DNA of 64,000 nucleotides from Isoptericola croceus (GCF_029382255.1 NZ_JARLLG010000007.1:124001-188000), one strand, 5' to 3'; counted from the stretch's first letter, positions 44,305 through 53,916 are shown. The notes: generated from the sequence alone by a model not told the origin. A program made the numbers and translations.

Positions 44305-46917
44305 ATGACGATCGGTGTCCTGTGCCCGGTCGTGGGTGGCTACTACTTCGGGCGGATGCTCGCCGGGATGGCGCGCGTCCTGAGGGCGGAGGGGCACCGG
44401 CTCATCGCGGTGCAGACGTACCCGGCCGACATCGACCGGGACGAGTTCCCCGTCCCGCCCTATCGCCGGGCTGCGCCGGGCCTGGAGGCGTACGACGGTC
44501 TCGTCGTCGTGACCAGCGCGCTCGCGGACGACGACCTGCGGCGCCTCGACGCGTCGCCGGTCCCGGTCGTGACGCTCGGCGTGCAGCCCGACGACCTGAG
44601 GGCCCCCGCCGTGTCTCCCGACAACGTCGGCGGCGTGCGGGCCGCCGTCGATCACCTCGTCGAGCACGGTCATCGCAGCATCGGGTTCCTCGGGAGCACC
44701 GACCAGCGGGACATCGCCGAGCGGTACGACGCGTTCCGCGACGCGCTGGCGGCCCACGGCCTGGACCATGCACCGGAGCACGTCTACCGGGCCCGTGACA
44801 ACCAGGAGGCCGCCGCGGAGTCGGTGGCCCGGCGGCTCGCGGCCCAGGAGATGCCGACGACCGCGACTGTCGCTGCCACCGACCGCAACGCGATCGGGTT
44901 CCTGCGCGGTCTGCACCAGTCCGGGCTGGAGGTGCCTGTCGCCCAGGCCGTCGTCGGCTTCGACAACTCGGACGTGGGTGCGCGCACGTGGCCCCGACTG
45001 ACGTCGGTCGACCCCATGCACGACGCTGTGGGGGAGCGTGCGGCCGAGCTCGTGCTGGCCAGGGTGCGCGGCGAGCAGGTCGGGGGCGTGCACCGGCTCG
45101 AGACCGCGGCACTGGTGATGCGCGAGTCGTGCGGCTGCGCCCGCGGCACGCGGAGCGCGGTGGTCACGGCCGGCAGCACGCCGCGGCACGACCCGGACCC
45201 GCTCGGCACGGTGGCGCGGGTCGTCTTCGCCCGCGCCGACGAGGTGCGCAACCCGGGGGCGACGGACGCCTGGCTCACCATGGTGCGACAGCTCATCGAG
45301 GCGAGTGTCGCGACCGCCCAGCGACCGCCGGCCGCCGCGCTACGGGCGCTCGGCGACCGCACCGCCACCCTGCGACCGGGGCCCGGAGCGCTCGAACAGC
45401 TGGTCCCGGCGCTCCGCGTCGAGAGTGCGCGGGTGCGTGAGCGGCTGTCGGTCCGTGCGGCCGCGGCGGGTGCGCGAGGGGACGAGCCCCCGGTCGTCGC
45501 AGGCCTCGAGCCCGAGGCCGCAGAGGCCGTCGAGGAGGCGCTCTGCCAGGTCGTCGTGGCTCTCGCGCGAGGGTGCGCGCACGGTGACCTCGCGCGGGCG
45601 GGTCGGCTCGAGCAGGATCTCGTCGACCAGAACCTCGTGGACCTGGAGCTGATGCGCGCCGACGGCGAGTCGTTGCGGCGGCTCGACTGGATGCCGCGGG
45701 CGCGCACCTCGACGGCCGCGCTCGCGTTGTGGGAGGACGATCTGGCCAGACCTGGCGAACGGGTGCTGCGGGTGGTCGGGGCGCGGGGGTGCGGTGAGCA
45801 CCTGGTGGGCCGGTCCATGTCGTCGCACGAGTTCCCACCACCTGGACTGACCGACCCGCGCTCGCTGACCGTCGTCGTCCCGGTCGCGTTCGGCCGCGTC
45901 GACCGGGGCTTCCTCGCTGTGGGTGGTCTCGTCGACTCGCGGGCGACGAGCACGCGGGCACGCTACAACCACTGGGCGGCGATGCTCGCCGTGGCGCTCG
46001 AGGCGGAGGAGTCGCTGGCCGACCTGCAGACCCAGCGCCGCCGGCTGGTCGAGGAGGCCGAGCGGGAGCGGGCGCTCGCGCTCGACGTGGCGGCAGGTGA
46101 GGAGCGTTCCGCCCTGGTCTCGATCGCCTCGAACGACGGCACGTGGGACTGGGACGTCGACGCCGGGACCGTGCACTACTCGGAGGCCTGGGCGCGGATC
46201 GTGGGTCAGGACCGGGCCTCGCTCGCGGACGACCCGCGCGAGTGGTTCTCGCGCGTCCACCCCGAGGACGTCCGGCGGGTGCATGCCGCCGTCGCCGCGC
46301 AGCTCTCCGGCACGCGTGAGCCGCTGGACGTCGAGCACCGCGTGCGTGGTGCCGGCGGCACCTACCTGAGCGTGCGGTGCCGGGCGGTGTCCGTGCACGA
46401 CGCCGGGGACCGGCCGGTGCGCCTGGTGGGGGCGATGGCCGTGGTCGCCGAGACGGCGCCGCGGGCGCTGGTACCGGTCGAGCGGTCGTTCGTCGACGCC
46501 GATACCGGACTGGTGTCGCGCGAGCTGTTCCTCGACCGGCTCGACCGGGCGATCCGGCGGCGGCGGAGGTTGCCCGCATACTCCTGGCAGGTCCTCGCCG
46601 TGTCGTTGCCCGATGCCCCGGCCGGTCCGGTCCATCACCGTCTGCACGGGGAGCTCGACGAGGACGACTGCGCCACGGCGGTGGGGGCGGGTGGTGTCGC
46701 GGTGCTGCTGGACGGGCAGGACGGCAGGTCGGCCCAGCACCGGGCCGCACGTCTCGCCACCGTCCTCGGCGCAGGCGCCGACGTCCGACGGGTAGCCACC
46801 ACGGAGCCGACCGGCACGCGGCTCGTCGCGACGCACGTCATGGAGCGAGTCGAAGCATCGCTGCGCCGTGACGTCGACGTCCCGCCCTGGCAGGCCACGG
46901 TCGACGCGCACGCCTGA
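44305..46917 (+). CDS. LacI-type ligand-binding domain fused to PAS and degenerate GGDEF
   Basis: An 870-aa cytoplasmic protein with no signal peptide, membrane span or DNA-binding HTH. Residues 1-275 match the effector domain of LacI regulators (TIGVLCPVVGGYYFGRMLAG, VSPDNVGGVRAAVDHLVEHGH, VVGFDNSDVG) and end in RESCGCARG. A helical region (about 300-470), a GAF-like part (480-560) and a coiled coil (565-600) follow. A PAS/PAC domain spans 605-715. Residues 725-850 resemble a GGDEF domain (DADTGLVSRELFLDRLDRA), but the active-site motif reads GAGGV, so no cyclase activity is expected. It probably senses a sugar and signals by protein contact. ATG at 44305 is uncertain; in-frame starts exist upstream. 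Confidence 0.78.
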   Translation: MTIGVLCPVVGGYYFGRMLAGMARVLRAEGHRLIAVQTYPADIDRDEFPVPPYRRAAPGLEAYDGLVVVTSALADDDLRRLDASPVPVVTLGVQPDDLRAPAVSPDNVGGVRAAVDHLVEHGHRSIGFLGSTDQRDIAERYDAFRDALAAHGLDHAPEHVYRARDNQEAAAESVARRLAAQEMPTTATVAATDRNAIGFLRGLHQSGLEVPVAQAVVGFDNSDVGARTWPRLTSVDPMHDAVGERAAELVLARVRGEQVGGVHRLETAALVMRESCGCARGTRSAVVTAGSTPRHDPDPLGTVARVVFARADEVRNPGATDAWLTMVRQLIEASVATAQRPPAAALRALGDRTATLRPGPGALEQLVPALRVESARVRERLSVRAAAAGARGDEPPVVAGLEPEAAEAVEEALCQVVVALARGCAHGDLARAGRLEQDLVDQNLVDLELMRADGESLRRLDWMPRARTSTAALALWEDDLARPGERVLRVVGARGCGEHLVGRSMSSHEFPPPGLTDPRSLTVVVPVAFGRVDRGFLAVGGLVDSRATSTRARYNHWAAMLAVALEAEESLADLQTQRRRLVEEAERERALALDVAAGEERSALVSIASNDGTWDWDVDAGTVHYSEAWARIVGQDRASLADDPREWFSRVHPEDVRRVHAAVAAQLSGTREPLDVEHRVRGAGGTYLSVRCRAVSVHDAGDRPVRLVGAMAVVAETAPRALVPVERSFVDADTGLVSRELFLDRLDRAIRRRRRLPAYSWQVLAVSLPDAPAGPVHHRLHGELDEDDCATAVGAGGVAVLLDGQDGRSAQHRAARLATVLGAGADVRRVATTEPTGTRLVATHVMERVEASLRRDVDVPPWQATVDAHA

Positions 46918-46938
46918 CGTCGTGGGTGGCGCCATTGC

Positions 46939-46952
46939 CCTAAACGTTTCGC
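46939..46952 (+). promoter_or_regulatory. distal CCTAAACGTTTCGC box upstream of GH48
   Basis: Identical to the boxes upstream of GH6 and GH74 and in the same orientation relative to the gene it precedes; 67 bp from the GH48 start. Confidence 0.62.
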
Positions 46953-46959
46953 CGCGTTG

Positions 46960-46973
46960 TGGGATCGCTTCCA
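46960..46973 (+). promoter_or_regulatory. CebR/CelR-like operator upstream of GH48
   Basis: TGGGATCGCTTCCA matches 12 of 14 positions of the CebR/CelR operator, 21 bp centre to centre downstream of the distal box and 45 bp before the GH48 start. Confidence 0.65.
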
Positions 46974-47018
46974 CTCGTCGATGGTCGAGGTGTCCGCTCA
47001 ACGAAGAGAGGTTGCACC

Positions 47019-49709
47019 ATGCATCGCGCACCCATCCGCTCCCGCCTGCTGGCCGGGGCCGCGGCGTCGGCCACGCTGGCCGCACTCCTCGCGGCCGTCC
47101 CGGCCGGCGCGGCCCCACCCACGGCCGCACCCGCCGCACCCGTCGTCACCGCGCTCGGCGACCTGGACACCGGCGGTGAGTACACCCAACGGTTCCTCGA
47201 GCTGTACGACAAGGTCCACGACCCCGCCAACGGCTACTTCTCGCCTGAAGGGATCCCGTACCACGCGGTCGAGACCCTCATGGTCGAGGCGCCGGACCAC
47301 GGGCACGAGACCACGAGCGAGGCCTACTCGTTCTGGCTGTGGCTCGAGACGTCGTACGGGCAGGTCACCGGCGACTGGGAGCCGTTCAACCATGCCTGGG
47401 ACATCCTCGAGCAGTACATGATCCCCACGACGGAGAACCAGCCCACGAACGCCGCCTACAACCCGGGCAGCCCCGCGACGTACGCGCCCGAGTTCAACCA
47501 CCCCAGCGCGTACCCCTCCGAGCTCGATCCCGGCGTCTCCGTGGGCGCGGACCCGATCGCCGGTGAGCTGCAGCAGTCCTACGGCACGGACGAGATCTAC
47601 GGGATGCACTGGCTCGCGGACGTCGACAACGTCTACGGGTTCGGTGCTGCCCCCGGCTCCTCGGAGCTGCTCGGCCCGGACCACGAGGGCACCAGCTACA
47701 TCAACACGTTCCAGCGCGGTCCGCAGGAGTCCGTCTGGGAGACGATCCCGCAGCCGTCCATCGACGACTTCTCGTTCGGCGGCGAGAACGGCTACCTCGA
47801 CCTCTTCACGGGCGACGCCTCCTACGCGAAGCAGTGGAAGTACACCAACGCCCCCGACGCCGACGCGCGCGCCGTGGAGGCCGCCTACTGGGCGAACAAG
47901 TTCGCCGGGGAGCAGGGCCAGCCCGAGGCCGTGGCCGACACCGTCGGCAAGGCCTCGAAGATGGGCGACTACCTGCGCTACTCGCTGTTCGACAAGTACT
48001 TCAAGACGCCGGGCTGCGAGTCGCCGTCCTGCCCCGCCGGTACCGGCAAGGACAGTGCCCACTACCTGCTGTCCTGGTACTACGCCTGGGGCGGCGCGCT
48101 CGACGCGTCCGCGCCGTGGGCCTGGCGGATCGGGTCGAGCCACGCGCACTTTGGCTACCAGAACCCGATGGCGGCCTGGGCGCTCGCGAACGACCCGGCG
48201 CTGACGCCGGCCTCGCCCACCGCGCAGACCGACTGGTCGGAGAGCCTCGATCGACAGATCGAGCTCTTCCAGTGGCTGCAGGCGCCCGAGGGAGGCATCG
48301 CGGGCGGTTCCACCAACAGCTGGGACGGGCACTACGCAGACCGTCCCGACGATGTCGCCACCTTCTACGGCATGGCCTACACCGAGGCGCCCGTCTACCA
48401 CGACCCGCCGTCGAACGAGTGGATGGGCATGCAGGGCTGGGGCGTGGAGCGGATCGCGCAGCTCTACCACGAGACCGGGGACGAGCGGGCCGAGGCCATC
48501 CTCGACAAGTGGGCGCCGTGGGTCATCGACCACATCACCATCACCGAGGACTCCTGGCAGATCCCCTCGAACCTGGGATGGTCCGGTCAGCCCGACGACT
48601 GGGACCCCGCGAACCCGGGCGACAACTCCGGGCTCAGCGTCGAGGTCACTGGCTACGGGCAGGACGTCGGCGTGGCCGGCGCGCTCGCCCGCACGCTGAT
48701 GTACTACGCCGCGACAGCCGGGGACAGCCCCACGAAGGCCGCCGCCCAGCAGACGGCGCACGACCTGCTCGAGGCCATCTGGACGCAGAACAGCGACCCG
48801 CTCGGGGTCGCGTCCACCGAGACGCGCGGCGACTACTCGCGCTTCGACGACGTGCTCACCGAGCCCGGCGGCGACGGCATCTACGTCCCCGAGGGCTGGA
48901 GCGGCACCATGCCCAACGGCGACGTCATCGAGCCCGGGGTGTCGTTCCTCGACATCCGGTCCTTCTACCTGGACGACCCGCAGTGGGACAAGGTGCAGGC
49001 CCACCTCGACGGTGGCGACGCCCCGGAGTTCACGTACCACCGCTTCTGGGCGCAGACGGCGGTCGCCACGGCGCTCGCCGACTACGACCGGCTCTTCGGC
49101 GACTCGCCGGAGCCGCCGGAGGACACCGAGGCGCCCACGGTGCCGCAGGACCTCGCGGCGACGGCCGACGGCACGGCGGTGCAGCTCACCTGGAGCGCAT
49201 CCACGGACAACGTCCGGGTCACCGGGTACGACGTCAGCCGTGACGGAGCGGTCGTCGGCAGCGTCGGCGGCACCACGACGTCGTTCACGGACGCAGGCCT
49301 CGCGGAGCTGACCGAGTACACGTACACGGTCACGGCGCGGGACGCCGCAGGCAACGTCTCGGCGGCCTCCGAGGCCGTGAGCGTCACGACGGGCGAGGGC
49401 GAGACCGAGCCGCCGGCCGGCGCCTGCACGGCCGAGTACTCCACGGCCAGCTCCTGGTCGGGCGGGTACCAGGGGGCGATCACCGTCACCGGGGGCGACG
49501 GCGGGGTCCAGGGCTGGGAGGTCGTCGTCCCCGACGGCCTGACGACGTCGAACATGTGGGGCGGCACGCTCACCGGCGGAGTCGTCACCCCGGAGTCGTG
49601 GAACGCGAACCTCGGCGCGGGCCAGGCCACCACGGTCGGGTTCATCGGCAACGGCGCACCACCGGCCGCGCAGGAGCTCGCCTGCACCGGGACGGTTCCG
49701 GCGGGCTGA
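47019..49709 (+). CDS. secreted GH48 reducing-end cellobiohydrolase with FnIII and CBM2
   Basis: An 896-aa secreted processive cellulase. Signal peptide about 1-32. The GH48 domain (about 45-690) has the catalytic acid Glu97 in DHGHETTSEAYS and the base region YGMHWLADVDNVYGFG (about 194-209). One fibronectin III module (about 702-788) and a C-terminal CBM2-like module (795-896) with flanking Cys follow. GH48 enzymes work from reducing ends and synergise with GH6 enzymes such as the one encoded 4 kb away. The ATG follows GAAGAGAGG. Two operator boxes precede it. Confidence 0.94.
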   Translation: MHRAPIRSRLLAGAAASATLAALLAAVPAGAAPPTAAPAAPVVTALGDLDTGGEYTQRFLELYDKVHDPANGYFSPEGIPYHAVETLMVEAPDHGHETTSEAYSFWLWLETSYGQVTGDWEPFNHAWDILEQYMIPTTENQPTNAAYNPGSPATYAPEFNHPSAYPSELDPGVSVGADPIAGELQQSYGTDEIYGMHWLADVDNVYGFGAAPGSSELLGPDHEGTSYINTFQRGPQESVWETIPQPSIDDFSFGGENGYLDLFTGDASYAKQWKYTNAPDADARAVEAAYWANKFAGEQGQPEAVADTVGKASKMGDYLRYSLFDKYFKTPGCESPSCPAGTGKDSAHYLLSWYYAWGGALDASAPWAWRIGSSHAHFGYQNPMAAWALANDPALTPASPTAQTDWSESLDRQIELFQWLQAPEGGIAGGSTNSWDGHYADRPDDVATFYGMAYTEAPVYHDPPSNEWMGMQGWGVERIAQLYHETGDERAEAILDKWAPWVIDHITITEDSWQIPSNLGWSGQPDDWDPANPGDNSGLSVEVTGYGQDVGVAGALARTLMYYAATAGDSPTKAAAQQTAHDLLEAIWTQNSDPLGVASTETRGDYSRFDDVLTEPGGDGIYVPEGWSGTMPNGDVIEPGVSFLDIRSFYLDDPQWDKVQAHLDGGDAPEFTYHRFWAQTAVATALADYDRLFGDSPEPPEDTEAPTVPQDLAATADGTAVQLTWSASTDNVRVTGYDVSRDGAVVGSVGGTTTSFTDAGLAELTEYTYTVTARDAAGNVSAASEAVSVTTGEGETEPPAGACTAEYSTASSWSGGYQGAITVTGGDGGVQGWEVVVPDGLTTSNMWGGTLTGGVVTPESWNANLGAGQATTVGFIGNGAPPAAQELACTGTVPAG

Positions 49710-49738
49710 TCCGCCCGACGTAGAGAGCTGAACCTGTC

Positions 49739-49790
49739 GAGAGCTGTCGGGTGGCTGCGTCGTACACGACGCAGCCACCCGGCCGCTCTC
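49739..49790. terminator. bidirectional terminator between GH48 and tetR
   Basis: CGGGTGGCTGCGTCGT (49748-49763) pairs perfectly with the sequence at 49766-49781, and GAGAGC/GCTCTC extends the stem outward. It lies between two convergent genes. Confidence 0.75.
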
Positions 49791-49806
49791 GGGCGTGGTG
49801 GGGCAG

Positions 49807-50412
49807 TCAGACGCGCGTCGGGTCGGCGGCGGCCGCCTTGAGCAGCCCACGCAGTGCCTGGCTACGGACGTCGAACGCCGTCACCGACCCCGATCGCTGG
49901 AGATGGTGGCAGGCGTAGAGGTTCGACCACAACAGGCTCTCCACCCATTCCGCGCTCAGCGCCGGGTCGATCGTCCCGTCGTCGTGTCCTCGCGCGACGA
50001 GCTCGCGGAGCCGTTCCTCGTCGGTCTCGTCCGTCACATCCGAGCCGGCCGCGACGGCGGCCTCGCTCTCGCCGTCCTGTGCCGTGGCGGTCAGCCCGGC
50101 TCCCATCCACCAGGCCAGGATGTCGAGCGACTCCATGAGCTCGAGGCACAAGCGCCTGAACGCCTCCAGTCCCGTGCCGTCCTCGACGGACGCCCTGGCG
50201 ACGGCGGCTTCGTACTCCACCGCGGTGAAGTCGGAGATCGCCGCGATGAGTGCCTTCCGGTCCGAGAAGTAGCGGTGCAGCGTGCTCCGGGCGACGCCGG
50301 CGCGGGTGGCGACCTCGCCGAGCGGTGCGGCGGGTGTGCCGGAGAGCACCTCGATGCCCGCGAGCAGCAGGGTTCGTCGCGTGCGCTCGCGGACCGCGGT
50401 GCGTTCACTCAT
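49807..50412 (-). CDS. TetR-family transcriptional regulator
   Basis: A 201-aa repressor with an N-terminal TetR helix-turn-helix, GEVATRAGVARSTLHRYFSDRKAL (about residues 32-55), and a helical ligand-binding C-terminal domain. It is divergent from an ABC exporter gene, 74 bp away, the classic arrangement for a drug-responsive regulator that represses its exporter. The ATG at 50412 is the only plausible start. Confidence 0.85.
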   Translation of the reverse strand: MSERTAVRERTRRTLLLAGIEVLSGTPAAPLGEVATRAGVARSTLHRYFSDRKALIAAISDFTAVEYEAAVARASVEDGTGLEAFRRLCLELMESLDILAWWMGAGLTATAQDGESEAAVAAGSDVTDETDEERLRELVARGHDDGTIDPALSAEWVESLLWSNLYACHHLQRSGSVTAFDVRSQALRGLLKAAAADPTRV

Positions 50413-50486
50413 GGCCGTACTCTACAAGTGCCCTCTATTGCGACACCTCTTGCCTGAGATAGGACATAGATGTTCTACTAAGAGCC
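50413..50486. promoter_or_regulatory. divergent tetR/ABC promoter region
   Basis: This 74-bp gap is clearly richer in A and T than its surroundings. It has the direct repeats TCTACAAG (50421) and TCTACTAAG (50474) next to each start codon, and an imperfect palindrome AGGACATAGATGTTCT (50461-50476). Any of these could be the TetR operator; the choice is open. Confidence 0.4.
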
Positions 50487-52355
50487 ATGGATGGAGCACT
50501 CAATCTGGACCGGACGGTGTCGGCCACCCCTTCCTCGTCCCGCATGGCGATCCTGTGGTCCTTCGCCAGGCCGCACACGCGGACCCTGCTCCTGGGGCTC
50601 CTGCTCTCGTTGATGGTCTCCGCGATGGGTCTGGCCAGCCCCCTGGTGACCAAGTGGGTGCTCGACACCCTGGCCGTGGGGGAGTCGCTGCGCGACCCCG
50701 TCCTGGTCCTGGTCGGACTGCTGGTCCTCGGCGCGGCCGTCGGCTGGTTCCAGTGGGTCCTCCTGGGGCGGCTGGCCGAGGACATCGTCTACGACGCCCG
50801 GCGCCGGATGATCCGGCGCTACCTCGGCACGCGGGTCTTCGCCCTGATCTCCCGCGGGCCCGGTGAGCTGGTCACCCGCGTCACCTCGGACACCGTCCTG
50901 CTCAACCAGGCGGCTTCCTCGAGCATCATCGGTCTCATCAACGGTGTCATCATGCTCGTCGGCTCCTTCGTCCTCATGGCGCATCTCGACGTCACGCTCC
51001 TGCTGACCACGCTGGCCGCCGTCGCCCTGGTGTTCGTCGTCTTCTCGGTGCTCATGCCACGGATCGCCGTGGTCGAGGAGAAGGCGCAGGCCGCGCTCAG
51101 CGACCTCGGCTCGGAGCTGGAGGGGACGGTCAGGGCCTTCAAGACGGTGAAGTCCTCCGGCGCCGAGTCGCGCCGGCTCGCGAGCCTGCTCCGTCATGTC
51201 GGGGAGTCGCGCCGGCACAGCATCCGCTCCGTGCGCATCCAGGCCGGGGCGTGGACAGCAGCCGGGATCGGCATCGACGGCGCCATCATCGTGGTCCTCG
51301 CCCTGGGCGCCTACCGGGTTGCCGAGGGGGACATCACCGTCTCCACGCTCGTGGCCTTCCTGCTCTACGTCTGGGGCCTCATGGGCCCGATGACCGAGCT
51401 GACGCAGAACCTCACGACGCTCCAGTCCGGGATCGCCGCCGCCGGCCGGATCCGGCAGATCGAGGAGATGCCGGTCGAGGACCCGGACGCCGACGTTCCG
51501 GTGACCCCGCAGGGCCGGGGAGTGCCGGACGGTCCCGTCCGGACCGGCGCCGTGCGCGCCGCGGCGCCCGTCGGCGATCCCGCCGCGCCGGCTCTGGAGA
51601 TGACCGGCGTCGTGGCGCGGTACCTGCCCGACGCCGACCCCGCCGTCGACGGCATCGACCTGACCGTTCCCCGCCGTGGACACCTGGCCCTCGTCGGACC
51701 CTCCGGCGCCGGCAAGACCACGCTGCTGGCCCTCATGCTGCGCTTCCTCGAACCGGAGTCAGGCGAGATCCGGCTCGGCGGCACCCCCTACGTCGAGCTC
51801 GCCCACGGGCAGATCCGGAGCGCCTTCGCCTATGTCGAGCAGGAGACGCCCGTGGTGCCCGGCACCATCCGTGACAACCTGCTGTTCACGAATCCGGAGG
51901 CCTCCGACGACGCGATCGTGAGCATCCTCGAGAAGCTTCATCTCACGGACAAGATCGAGTCGTTGCCGCACGGCCTGGACACGAGGCTGGCGGACACGAA
52001 CGTCTCAGGTGGGCAGCGTCAGCGGATCTCCCTCGCCCGCGCCCTCCTGGCGGACCCGCCGATCCTGCTGCTGGACGAGGCCACCGCCCAGGTGGACGGC
52101 CTCACCGAGGCCGCCATCCAGGAGACGATCGCCGATCGGGCCCGGCACCGCGCCGTCGTCACGATCGCCCACCGACTGTCGACGATCCTCGATGCCGACG
52201 AGATCGTCGTGATGGACGACGCGAAGGTCGTGGCCCGCGGTTCGCACGAGAACCTGCTCGAGGACAGCCCGCTCTACCGCGGTCTCGTCGCGGCGCTCCG
52301 CATCCAGCGCCACCGTGACACGGAGGCCGAGCCCGTGGCATCGGAGCGGAACTGA
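50487..52355 (+). CDS. ABC exporter (half transporter, MsbA/LmrA type)
   Basis: A 622-aa half transporter: a six-helix membrane domain (about residues 30-315) and an ATPase domain (about 370-600) with Walker A GPSGAGKTT, Q-loop AYVEQET, signature VSGGQRQR, Walker B PILLLDEATAQVD and switch His in TIAHRLST. It should act as a homodimer exporting a drug, peptide or lipid. Its place opposite a tetR gene suggests drug-inducible multidrug efflux. A polar insertion near residues 335-360 is Pro/Val-rich and lies before the ATPase domain. Confidence 0.9.
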   Translation: MDGALNLDRTVSATPSSSRMAILWSFARPHTRTLLLGLLLSLMVSAMGLASPLVTKWVLDTLAVGESLRDPVLVLVGLLVLGAAVGWFQWVLLGRLAEDIVYDARRRMIRRYLGTRVFALISRGPGELVTRVTSDTVLLNQAASSSIIGLINGVIMLVGSFVLMAHLDVTLLLTTLAAVALVFVVFSVLMPRIAVVEEKAQAALSDLGSELEGTVRAFKTVKSSGAESRRLASLLRHVGESRRHSIRSVRIQAGAWTAAGIGIDGAIIVVLALGAYRVAEGDITVSTLVAFLLYVWGLMGPMTELTQNLTTLQSGIAAAGRIRQIEEMPVEDPDADVPVTPQGRGVPDGPVRTGAVRAAAPVGDPAAPALEMTGVVARYLPDADPAVDGIDLTVPRRGHLALVGPSGAGKTTLLALMLRFLEPESGEIRLGGTPYVELAHGQIRSAFAYVEQETPVVPGTIRDNLLFTNPEASDDAIVSILEKLHLTDKIESLPHGLDTRLADTNVSGGQRQRISLARALLADPPILLLDEATAQVDGLTEAAIQETIADRARHRAVVTIAHRLSTILDADEIVVMDDAKVVARGSHENLLEDSPLYRGLVAALRIQRHRDTEAEPVASERN

Positions 52356-52386
52356 ACCTCGGCGATGGCGGGTGGTCTGTGCGCGG

Positions 52387-53916
52387 TCAGCGGTCCTGGG
52401 CGAGCCGCTCGGCCTCCTGAGCCACGTTCCGCTGCATCCCTCCGAAGACGACCCCGTGGAACGGGGCGACCGACCACCAGTAGGCCTGCCCGGCCAGACC
52501 GTGCGGGTGGAACAGCGCCCGCTGGGCGAAGTAGGTCCGTCCGGGGCCGGTGGCGTCCTGGAGAGACGGGCCGCCGTCGTCGGCGTCCGTGGCCTCCGCC
52601 GCCGCCTCGTCGACGCGCAGCTCCAGCCAGGCGAGGCCCGGCAGCTTCATCTCGGCGCGCAGCAGGAGGCGTTCGCCCGGCTCGATCGCCTCGACGCGCC
52701 AGAAGTCCAGCACGTCGTCGACCCGCAGGCGGTGCTCGTCGCGACGACCGCGGCGCAGACCGGGACCACCGGCCAGGCGGTCCAGGAGGCCGCGTGCCCG
52801 CCACGCCAGCGACCACGAGTACCACCCACCCTGGCCGCCGATCTCCTCGATCACCTGCCAGAGCACCTCGCGCGGGGCCTCGACGACGGTGCGTCGCTCG
52901 TCGACGTACAGGGATCCGCCCGCCCAGTCCGGGTCGGTGGGCAGCGGGTCCGACGGGGCCCCCGGCACCGAGGCCGACGACCAGCGCGTGGTCACCTCGC
53001 CGTCGTGGATGCGGGCGAGGGCCAGCTCGATCGCCCGGTCGACGCCCACCAGCCCCTCGGCGGGGTCGGGCACGAACCGGCGCACGTCGTCCTTGCGGCA
53101 CACCACCTCGTGCTGCAGCGAGTCGACGAGCGGCCTCGCGATCCCGGACGGCACGGGCGTGACCAGGCCGACCCAGTGGCTCGACAACCGCGGGGTGAGC
53201 ACCGGCACGCCGACGATGATCCGCCGTCGCAGCCCCGCGGCGCGCGCGTAGCGGTGCATCATCTCGCGATACGTGAGGACGTCGGGGCCGCCGATGTCGA
53301 ACCCGCGCGAGACGTCGGGAGGGAGCGTCGCCGCGCCGACGAGGTAGCGCAGCACGTCGCGGATCGCGATCGGCTGGATCCGGTTGTCCACCCAGCGGGG
53401 CGTGGTCATCGCCGGCAGCCGTTCCGTGAGATAGCGCATCATCTCGAATGAGGACGAGCCCGAGCCGAGGATCACTGCCGCCCGCAGCACCGCCGTCGGC
53501 ACCCCGGAGGCGAGGAGGATCTCCTCGACCTCCTTGCGGGACGCCAGGTGCGCGGAGAGCTCGCCCTCCGGGACGTCCGGGTACAGCCCGCCCAGGTACA
53601 CGATGCGGCCCACGCCGGCTTCCCGGGCGGCACGGGCGAACGTCAGTGCGTTGCGGCGGTCGACCGCCTCGAACGTGCGGCCCGTCCCCAGGGAGTGCAC
53701 CAGGTAGTAGGCGACGTCGGCGTCCTCGAGGGCGGCGCGGACGGCGTCCAGGTCGCCGACGTCGGCAGCCACCCGCTCGACGTCGTCCGCCCACTCGCGC
53801 CCGTCGAGCCGCGCGGGGTCCCGCGAGACGGCACGGACGGAGAACCCTGCGGCGAGCAGCTCGGGCACGAGCCGCCCGCCCACGTAGCCGGTGACCCCGG
53901 TGACGACGGCCCTCAT
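52387..53916 (-). CDS. NAD(P)-binding epimerase-like protein with DUF2867
   Basis: A 509-aa two-domain protein. Residues 1-300 are an NmrA/SDR-like Rossmann domain (VTGVTGYVGGRLVPELLAAG, with YYLVHSLGTG and YLGGLYPD); residues 330-505 form a DUF2867 domain, typified by GGWYSWSLAWRARGLLDRLAGG and WRVEAIEPGERLLLRAEM. Such fusions are common in actinobacteria and cyanobacteria; the substrate is unknown, with lipid or isoprenoid metabolism suggested for some. The ATG at 53916 starts the dinucleotide motif and overlaps the stop of the topoisomerase fragment (ATGA); longer frames are unsupported. Confidence 0.85.
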   Translation of the reverse strand: MRAVVTGVTGYVGGRLVPELLAAGFSVRAVSRDPARLDGREWADDVERVAADVGDLDAVRAALEDADVAYYLVHSLGTGRTFEAVDRRNALTFARAAREAGVGRIVYLGGLYPDVPEGELSAHLASRKEVEEILLASGVPTAVLRAAVILGSGSSSFEMMRYLTERLPAMTTPRWVDNRIQPIAIRDVLRYLVGAATLPPDVSRGFDIGGPDVLTYREMMHRYARAAGLRRRIIVGVPVLTPRLSSHWVGLVTPVPSGIARPLVDSLQHEVVCRKDDVRRFVPDPAEGLVGVDRAIELALARIHDGEVTTRWSSASVPGAPSDPLPTDPDWAGGSLYVDERRTVVEAPREVLWQVIEEIGGQGGWYSWSLAWRARGLLDRLAGGPGLRRGRRDEHRLRVDDVLDFWRVEAIEPGERLLLRAEMKLPGLAWLELRVDEAAAEATDADDGGPSLQDATGPGRTYFAQRALFHPHGLAGQAYWWSVAPFHGVVFGGMQRNVAQEAERLAQDR

